Source of the DNA: JAWVFN01 sp963696625
GTDB lineage: Bacteria; Actinomycetota; Thermoleophilia; Solirubrobacterales; 70-9
Assembly: GCA_963696625.1 (NCBI GenBank)
Contig: CAVOKZ010000025.1
Location: 1-36,889 of the forward strand
DNA: 36,889 bases
Reading direction: 5' to 3'
Shown: piece after piece, positions 32,430 through 36,889 of the stretch
Layout: each line of letters opens with the position of its first letter
Position numbering within the stretch: position 1 is the stretch's first letter
Notes under the pieces: generated by a model
What the model saw: the letters and a program-made list of their open reading frames with translations, nothing else
What the model was told of the DNA's origin: nothing
Database searches by the model: none
Made by a program: the position numbers and the translations under genes

Positions 32430-32919
32430 TCATCCCATCGCAACGCCGCCGCTGACGTTCAGGACCTGGCCGTGAACGTAGTCCGCCCAGGGGCTGCAGA
32501 GGTAGAGGATCCCGCCCGCCGCCTTGCGCGGAGTGCCGGCCCGGCCGAGCGGAATCACCGCCGTCGCCATCGCGCGCAGCTGGTCGGGGATCCCGAGCTG
32601 GACCTCCTCCCCGTCGATCTCCATCTTGTTGGAATCGTCCTTGGAGGCCGTCAGCCGCGTCTCGATGTAGCCGACGGCGACCGCGTTGCAGTTGATGTTG
32701 AACTGGCCCCACGCCTTGGCGACCGTCTTGGTCAGCCCGACCATCCCGTCCTTTGGCCGAGGACTAGTTGGCCTGGCCCGCGTTGCCGGTCGTCCCCGAC
32801 ATCGAGCTCACGCTGACGATCTTGCGGAAGACTTCCTTGCCCGCCTCTCGCTCGGCCTTGGCCGACTCGCGGAAGTGGGGGGCGATCGTGTGGATGAACG
32901 AGCGGGCCGAGTACCAGGA
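32430..32919 (-). pseudogene. Short-chain dehydrogenase remnant, catalytic Tyr codon now TAG
   Basis: Only the C-terminal two thirds of an SDR remain. One frame (to about 32919) reads RSFIHTIAPHFRESAKAERE and VSVSSMSGTTGNAGQAN, then TAG (32766-32764) followed by SSAK. In this family the residue before SSAK is the catalytic tyrosine, so TAC has become TAG. One extra base at about 32750 then shifts the frame to MVGLTKTVAKAWGQFN, IETRLTASKDDSN, GGILYLCSPWADYVHGQVLN and a stop at 32430. The nucleotide-binding N-terminus (TGxxxGxG) is missing. Three independent lesions make this a dead gene unless the sequence is wrong. Confidence 0.8.
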
Positions 32920-33007
32920 GGTCCGGGGCGCCACGCCCAAGGAGATCGAGCGCCTCGGCGAGGCGAACACGGTCATAGTCTGGGACCTGCTCTACGCCGG
33001 GCGATAG
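32905..33007 (+). pseudogene. Possible 3' fragment of an unknown gene
   Basis: Where the SDR remnant ends, plus-strand sequence reads AEYQEVRGATPKEIERLGEA then NTVIVWDLLYAGR and TAG at 33005-33007. The composition is like real protein, but there is no start and I do not recognise the family. It may be the tail of a gene whose front was lost in the same rearrangement, or chance reading opposite the SDR frame. Confidence 0.2.
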
Positions 33008-33019
33008 CCCCGGCGGCGC

Positions 33020-34567
33020 TCACTCCGAGCGCAACCCCTCCCCGACAGCCGCCTTGCGCCGCAGCAGCGGCGCCGCCCGGTAGCGCTCCTCGCCATTCTC
33101 CTCCCGCAGGGCGCCCAGGACCGAGATCGCATGCTCGAGGCCCATCGCCTCCGAGCGCCTGATCGAGCCCATCGGGTGGTTGAGGCCGAGCTCCATCCCC
33201 GCGTCGACGTCGTCGGGGCTGCCGTTGCCCTCGCCGACGAGGAAGGCCGACTCGTTGACGAGCTGGGCGAGGACCCGGCCGGAGACCAGGCCCGGGGCGT
33301 CGCCAACGGCTTCGGCGTGGCAACCCAGCGAGCGGATCAGCTCGAGCAACCGCGCCGTCGCTTGGTTGCCGGTCTGCGGGGTCGACGTGATCTCGATCAG
33401 CTTCGCCGTCTCGAACGGCGGCGTGACGTGGAAACCAGCCGCCTGCGGATCGAGCCGGTGCAGCGACCCGGCGTGGAGAAACTTGGCGATAATCGCGGGA
33501 GTCCTCCCGGGGTCGGCGGGGCGGCCACTGAAGTCGAGCGTAAGCCAAGGGTCCGCCGGCGCGTCGGCGGACAGGTGCGGCTCCCACCCGGCGTCCTTCG
33601 CCGCGGCGAACAGCTCGTCGGCGATAGGGAGCTCGCCGACGAAGAGGAGCGGCCTGCCGTTGCCGCCTCCCGCGGGCGGCGGCTCGGGATCCTCGGGCTT
33701 CACAGCGCCCTCGGCGTAGGAGTACCAGCCCTCCCCGGTCTTGCGGCCGAGGGTCCCGGCGGCGATCTTCCGCGCAGTCAGGGGCGAGGGGCGGTAGCGC
33801 GGCTCGCCGAAGCTCTGGCGCTGGAAGCTGACGGCGACCGCGTGGTTGGTGTCGATCCCGATCAGGTCCATCAGCTCCAGTGGCCCCATCCGGAAGCCGC
33901 CGCCCATCCGCATGACACGGTCGACCTGGATGGGCGTGGCGAGGTTCTCCTCGACCAGCTTCAGCGATTCCAGCGAGTACGGCCGCGCCGCGCGGTTGAC
34001 GAGGAACCCGGCGATGTCGGCGGCGCGGACGACGTGCTTGCCCATCGTCTCGCCGACCTCGCGGGCCATGGCGAGCGCCGCCTCCGACGACCGCGCGCCC
34101 GCCACCACCTCCACGAGCTTCATCACCGGCGCGGGGTTGAAGAAGTGGAGGCCCACGACGCGCTCGGGGCCCGGGACGCCGGCGGCGATCTCGGTCACCG
34201 AGAGCGAGGAGGTGTTCGTCGCGAGGACGGCGTCCGGCCCGCAGGCCTCGGCGAGCGCGTTGAAGATCTCGAGCTTGAGCTCGAGCTTCTCCGGCGCCGC
34301 CTCGATCACGAGCTCGGATTCGGCCAAGCCCGGGATCTCCGACACCGCCTCGACGCGGCCAAGCGCTGCGTCGGCGTCCGCTTGCGAGATCTTCTCCCGC
34401 TCGACCATCTTCGCCAGCCCAGCCTCGATCTTCCCGACGCCGGACTCGAGGGCCTCCGGGATCGGGTCGTGGAGCAGCGTGCGGGCGCCCGACTGGGCCG
34501 CGAGCTGCGCGATGCCGGCGCCCATCGTCCCGGCGCCGACGACGCCGATCACACCGGGTCCTGGCAT
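33020..34567 (-). CDS. 3-hydroxyacyl-CoA dehydrogenase (PaaH/FadB2 type, two C-terminal domains)
   Basis: The 515-residue NAD-dependent enzyme oxidises 3-hydroxyacyl-CoA to 3-oxoacyl-CoA. The Rossmann motif GVVGAGTMGAGIAQ starts near residue 7, the catalytic His is in VVGLHFFNPAPVMKLVEVV with NTSSL before it, and the first helical domain has GFLVNRAARPY and MGPLELMDLIGID. A linker with PEPPPAGG leads to a second, degenerate copy of the C-terminal domain (HVTPPFETAKLIEIT, GLVSGRVLAQLVNESAFLV, ELGLNHPMGSI). This is the length and layout of PaaH-type 3-hydroxyadipyl-CoA dehydrogenases. It supplies the step before the thiolase. It is surrounded by broken genes but is itself intact. Confidence 0.93.
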   Translation of the reverse strand: MPGPGVIGVVGAGTMGAGIAQLAAQSGARTLLHDPIPEALESGVGKIEAGLAKMVEREKISQADADAALGRVEAVSEIPGLAESELVIEAAPEKLELKLEIFNALAEACGPDAVLATNTSSLSVTEIAAGVPGPERVVGLHFFNPAPVMKLVEVVAGARSSEAALAMAREVGETMGKHVVRAADIAGFLVNRAARPYSLESLKLVEENLATPIQVDRVMRMGGGFRMGPLELMDLIGIDTNHAVAVSFQRQSFGEPRYRPSPLTARKIAAGTLGRKTGEGWYSYAEGAVKPEDPEPPPAGGGNGRPLLFVGELPIADELFAAAKDAGWEPHLSADAPADPWLTLDFSGRPADPGRTPAIIAKFLHAGSLHRLDPQAAGFHVTPPFETAKLIEITSTPQTGNQATARLLELIRSLGCHAEAVGDAPGLVSGRVLAQLVNESAFLVGEGNGSPDDVDAGMELGLNHPMGSIRRSEAMGLEHAISVLGALREENGEERYRAAPLLRRKAAVGEGLRSE

Positions 34568-34659
34568 GCGCCAGACAATAGTCCGCTGCGATCCGCCCCG
34601 AGATGATTGATTCCACGGATGTCTCGCTTGAGGGCACGCGTGTCGAGCAGATCAAGGAT

Positions 34660-34755
34660 GCAGGGCGCGGCCCTTGCCGGGGGGCAAGGGCAAGTCCGAG
34701 GACGCGGAGATGCAAAGCCACGCGGGGCCTCGGGCGGGGCAGTCGTGGGATCACT
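34660..34755 (+). promoter_or_regulatory. Candidate c-di-GMP-I (GEMM) riboswitch
   Basis: Two signature cores of the GEMM-I aptamer occur in order: GGGCAA (34688-34693), then after 15 bases forming a small UCCG/CGGA hairpin, GATGCAAAGCC (34709-34719; the consensus is GACGCAAAGCC). The following ACGCGGGGCC and the pairing CCACG/CGTGG (34718-34722 with 34744-34748) fit the second stem. A competing perfect hairpin, CCCTTGCC/GGCAAGGG (34671-34678, 34683-34690), overlaps the first core. It precedes a truncated nucleotide cyclase gene. Identified by eye. Confidence 0.55.
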
Positions 34756-34772
34756 CATCTAGGGCTCCAGGC

Positions 34773-34790
34773 GACTGACTATCTTCAGTC
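34773..34790 (+). promoter_or_regulatory. Hairpin between the riboswitch candidate and cyclase start
   Basis: GACTGA (34773-34778) and TCAGTC (34785-34790) form a perfect six-base stem with a six-base loop, 26 bases before the cyclase ATG. It could be the expression-platform hairpin. There is no T-run, so it is not a clear terminator. Confidence 0.35.
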
Positions 34791-34816
34791 CATGAGCGCT
34801 GCCGAAGGGGAACGCA

Positions 34817-34927
34817 ATGGCGACGATGGTGTTTGCCGACCTCGTCGGCTCGAGCGCCCTCGCTGCGTCCCTCGATCCCGAGGAGCTGGGTCACGTCGGT
34901 AGAAGTGGAACTGCCCCGTTTCGGTAG
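34817..34927 (+). pseudogene. Truncated class III nucleotide cyclase, N-terminus only
   Basis: ATG 34817, with ribosome site GAAGGGGA, reads MATMVFADLVGSSALAASLD then PEELGHVG. This is the standard opening of class III adenylate/guanylate cyclase domains in actinobacterial proteins (FADLVGST with the metal-binding Asp). After that the sequence enters the inverted repeat at 34906 and stops at 34925-34927. Everything after the first strand of the cyclase is missing, so it is not functional. The intact upstream signals suggest the loss is recent. Confidence 0.7.
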
Positions 34928-34959
34928 ACACAGGTGTCCACGAAAGCGGGTCAATTCCA
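34906..34959. mobile_element. 54-bp IS3-like terminal inverted repeat pair without an interior
   Basis: A left arm at 34906-34930 begins TGGAACTGCCCCG, and a right arm at 34935-34959 ends CGGGTCAATTCCA. The arms are 25 bases, match at 19 positions as inverted repeats and are separated by four bases (CAGG). TG...CA ends and a run of C near the tip resemble terminal repeats of IS3-family elements. No transposase remains and I see no flanking target duplication. It is read as an internally deleted IS or a small non-autonomous element, sitting exactly where the cyclase gene is cut. Confidence 0.55.
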
Positions 34960-35073
34960 GCCCCAGACCTGGCCGCACTTGTAGGCGCTCGGGCTGAGGC
35001 CATCGACGTCGTCACATGTCAGCGGCCCATCGAAGGGGACCTTGCGGCCGAGGATCAGCTTTGAGTGAAGGCT
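34951..35073 (-). pseudogene. C-terminal gene fragment, family not recognised
   Basis: A minus-strand frame of 40 codons reads SLHSKLILGRKVPFDGPLTC followed by DDVDGLSPSAYKCGQVWGWN and a TGA that lies inside the inverted repeat. It has protein-like composition but no start of its own. It joins, out of frame, the metallo-hydrolase N-terminus at 35073-35260. Either a deletion joined two genes or the two halves belong to one gene with an indel at about 35065. Confidence 0.3.
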
Positions 35074-35260
35074 CCGAGAGCGAGACCCGGCGCAGCAGCC
35101 GGTTCCGCAGCGGCGGCTTCGAGACGAACGGATCGATGAAGATCGAGACGCCCTCGAAGGTCAGGCGACAGCCCGAGACCCCAAGCCACTCGATCTCCAG
35201 GCCGGCCGGGAGCGGCATTGGCGTCGCTTCGAGCTCGCGGGCGGCGGCCGCGTCGCTCAT
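35012..35260 (-). pseudogene. MBL-fold (UlaG-like) metallo-hydrolase, N-terminal fragment
   Basis: From the start at 35260 the sequence reads LEIEWLGVSGCRLTFEGVSI, FIDPFVSKPPLRN and LLRRVSLSEPSL. This is the first part of a UlaG/RomA-like metallo-beta-lactamase-fold hydrolase. The metal-binding HxHxDH motif that should follow within 40 residues is missing, because the sequence runs into the unrelated fragment at 34951-35073. Non-functional. Confidence 0.55.
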
Positions 35261-35270
35261 GATCCTCGGC

Positions 35271-36197
35271 TCAAACGCAGACGCCCTGGGTCGTCAGCGA
35301 CAGCGTTCCGACGCCGTTGGTCGCGTTGGTGACGCTGCCGAACCATCCGCCCGACGTGCCGAGCACGCTGGCGCCGACCGCCGCCTGCGGTGGATTCGCG
35401 AGCGTCGTGAGCGGTGTCGAGAAACCTCCTGCCGATAGAAGCTGCGCGGGCTGCTTCTTGCGCTTCTTCTTCCCCTTCTTCTTCTTGGCCTTCTTGGGCG
35501 CGGGGCAGACGGGGGTGCTCGCCTCCGTGGAGGTGTTCTGAACGGCTGGAACCGAGACCGTGGCGGAGAGGGTCTTCGGCGGCCTGATCCGACTCATGCA
35601 ATAGGCGTGCCCGGTCAGCGTGAACGATTGAGTGGACTCCACGTTGATGGAGGTGACCGTCCACGTGTTCACGGACGTGAGCAGGCTCGACTTCGGGAAC
35701 AGCATGTCGCCGGCGTTGGTTCCCGTCGTCGACTGGAACCCCCCGCTGATCGCCCGGGAGGCGCCCGGGCAGGTGGGCGCGGCGGTGCCGACGGCGGCGT
35801 CAACGCCGGGCACGAGCACGCTCGATGCCACGTCGGTCACCGGGGCCCTCGTGGTCTTGCGGCAGTAGACCGTGGCGCTCACTCCACCCCTGCCGACGAA
35901 GTTGCGGCCGGAAACGGTCCAGGTCGTCGGCGAGCTCATGTAGGAGTCGTGCACCGGGACTGCCGAGCCGGGCGTCAACGGTGAAGTGAAGCCGCCTGAA
36001 ACCGCGTTCAACCCCGCGGGGCATGTCGCCGTGGCGGTCGCCTCCTGGCCGTCGGCGTTGGTGACGTTGGACGGGACCGTGACCGTCGCCACGCGGCCGA
36101 GGTCGATCGGCTTCTTCTTGTGCTTCTTCTTGGCGTCGGCCGGAGCCACCGCGAGAGCGAAGATCAGGCAGGCGACCAGGGCAATGGCGCGGTGCAT
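35271..36197 (-). CDS. Secreted three-repeat protein with a lysine-rich insert
   Basis: The 308-residue protein has a signal peptide (MHRAIALVACLIFALAVAPADA) and a basic KKKHKKK segment. Three repeats of about 75-85 residues follow, each with CP, then SGGF or AGGF, an aromatic WTV/WFG strand and a closing cysteine: ATCPAGLNAVSGGF...VYC, PTCPGASRAISGGF...AYC, PVCPAPKK...SAGGF...GVC. Each repeat probably has one disulfide. In the third, the CP and SAGGF parts are separated by KKAKKKKGKKKRKKQPAQ, which could bind nucleic acid, teichoic acid or phospholipid. Similar CP...SGGF repeats occur in secreted proteins of Thermoleophilia, of unknown function. It has no link to the island. Confidence 0.75.
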   Translation of the reverse strand: MHRAIALVACLIFALAVAPADAKKKHKKKPIDLGRVATVTVPSNVTNADGQEATATATCPAGLNAVSGGFTSPLTPGSAVPVHDSYMSSPTTWTVSGRNFVGRGGVSATVYCRKTTRAPVTDVASSVLVPGVDAAVGTAAPTCPGASRAISGGFQSTTGTNAGDMLFPKSSLLTSVNTWTVTSINVESTQSFTLTGHAYCMSRIRPPKTLSATVSVPAVQNTSTEASTPVCPAPKKAKKKKGKKKRKKQPAQLLSAGGFSTPLTTLANPPQAAVGASVLGTSGGWFGSVTNATNGVGTLSLTTQGVCV

Positions 36198-36224
36198 GTG
36201 GGCGTCGCTACTAGATCTTGCCGA

Positions 36225-36889
36225 TCAGGGCACGATCCTGACCGGGGTGCCACGCACCAGCCGGTGGGCCATCTTCGAGATCGGGGCGTTGCCGATCCGG
36301 ATGCAGCCGTGCGAGCTGTTGCTGCCGAGGGGGTCGGAGAGGCTCGCGCCCGAGCGCCCGTGGACGCCGATTCGCCCGGGGCCGCCGCCGAAGCTCTTCA
36401 GCGAGTTGGAGAGGACCGTGAGCGGCAGCGCCCACGGTCCGAGGAAGGCTGCCGGATCGGGCTGGCGGTTCTTCTCGTAGATCGCGGCGAGGCCCAGGGG
36501 CGTCGGCGTCGCTCCGGTTCCGATCACGGCGCGATAGCGGCCGATGCGCTTTCCCCGGCGATAGACCAGCACCAGGTGAGCCTGACGCCGGATCACCACG
36601 AAGTTGCGTGTGTAGGCGATCTGCACGTTCCGCAGCGGGATCCAGCCGACGCTGCCGTTCGGCCTGATCGGCAGCAGCACGCGCACATAGGCGACGCCGT
36701 CGACGCGGGCCGCGTCGATCGCGAGCAGCGACGCCGGCTGGCGCGAGAAGCTCGTCGCCAGCCCGACGTGGGTGAGCACCCGTCCCCGGCCCGGGTACGG
36801 CCGGGCATCGGATCCGGCGATGATCCGGGCCAGCGCCGCGCCGCGATCTCGGTCCGGGACGGGGATGTAGGGCAGCGGCTCGTCAACCG
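36225..36889 (-). CDS. L,D-transpeptidase (YkuD), 5' end beyond the window
   Basis: The catalytic YkuD domain is at the C-terminus: GTGATPTPLG, IGVHGRSGASL, and SHGCIRI with the nucleophilic Cys and its His partner. It makes 3-3 cross-links in peptidoglycan or anchors proteins to it. Before it lies an SH3-like segment (VLLPIRPNGSVGWIPLRNVQ), and the frame stays open to the window edge through DEPLPYIPVPDRDRG, so the start lies outside. The stop is at 36225. A GTG at 36779 could be taken as start, but the coding sequence plainly continues upstream. Confidence 0.88.
   Translation of the reverse strand, partial: VDEPLPYIPVPDRDRGAALARIIAGSDARPYPGRGRVLTHVGLATSFSRQPASLLAIDAARVDGVAYVRVLLPIRPNGSVGWIPLRNVQIAYTRNFVVIRRQAHLVLVYRRGKRIGRYRAVIGTGATPTPLGLAAIYEKNRQPDPAAFLGPWALPLTVLSNSLKSFGGGPGRIGVHGRSGASLSDPLGSNSSHGCIRIGNAPISKMAHRLVRGTPVRIVP

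Noticed and set aside
33020..34567. Attributing the domain after the linker of the 3-hydroxyacyl-CoA dehydrogenase to a frameshift or foreign fusion
   Set aside because: The second C-terminal domain copy is in frame and is normal for PaaH-type enzymes of about 500 residues.
1..36889. tRNA, rRNA, prophage or integrase genes marking an integrated island
   Set aside because: None was seen on either strand. The only mobile trace is the 54-bp inverted-repeat pair at 34906.

Overview
The window is GC-rich bacterial DNA with long antisense open frames, frequent GTG/TTG starts, 1-14 bp gene overlaps and several probable leaderless starts. With a GntR/FCD regulator, a NitT/TauT-type ABC transporter, a secreted CP...SGGF repeat protein and a YkuD L,D-transpeptidase, it points to an actinobacterium, most likely in the Thermoleophilia/Solirubrobacterales. 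That placement is inference; there is no rRNA gene here.

Layout. (1) 1-3.8 kb: a small SnoaL-like protein, succinyl-CoA synthetase (sucC, sucD, minus strand), a divergent HAD hydrolase and a broken small gene. (2) 3.9-14.8 kb, minus strand, one tightly overlapping operon read from right to left: glutamate mutase-like GlmE, GlmS, GlmL, an ADP-forming acyl-CoA synthetase, a crotonase, two adjacent acyl-CoA dehydrogenases (ACADs), a thiolase and an MFS transporter. (3) 14.8-17.8 kb, minus strand: ABC transporter (lipoprotein, ATPase, permease). (4) 17.8-20.2 kb: a BadH-like dehydrogenase, divergent from a GntR/FCD regulator plus an enoyl-CoA hydratase. (5) 20.2-25.9 kb: ACAD, MaoC-like protein and CoA-transferase (minus), divergent from an alpha-methylacyl-CoA racemase and a second GlmE-like barrel (plus). 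(6) 25.8-31.9 kb, minus strand: a BadI/MenB-like crotonase, a fused double ACAD, a third GlmE-like barrel (frameshifted) and an acyl-CoA ligase (frameshifted). (7) 32-35.3 kb: gene debris around an intact 3-hydroxyacyl-CoA dehydrogenase, a candidate c-di-GMP-I riboswitch before a truncated nucleotide cyclase, and a 54-bp IS3-like inverted-repeat remnant. (8) 35.3 kb to the end: a secreted repeat protein and a partial L,D-transpeptidase.

Regions 2-6 look like one catabolic island. A 13-bp AT-rich element (best form ATTAGTATAATCA) lies before each of its transcription units, at 14803, 17780, 18655, 23101, 24277 and 31891. The FCD regulator at 18670 is the obvious candidate to bind it, although the element also contains -10-like sequences on both strands. 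The enzymes fit import and CoA activation of an organic acid, dehydrogenation, hydration, oxidation, possible hydrolytic cleavage of a cyclic 2-oxoacyl-CoA (BadK/BadH/BadI-like trio), racemisation of an alpha-methyl centre, and thiolysis to acetyl-CoA and perhaps succinyl-CoA.

The most unusual part is a coenzyme-B12 carbon-skeleton mutase set with three GlmE-like barrels but one GlmS and one GlmL. All three barrels differ from glutamate mutase in the substrate pocket, in different ways. No methylaspartate ammonia-lyase is present. I propose a mutase system acting on something other than glutamate, tied to degradation of cyclic or branched acyl-CoA. The substrate cannot be read from sequence.
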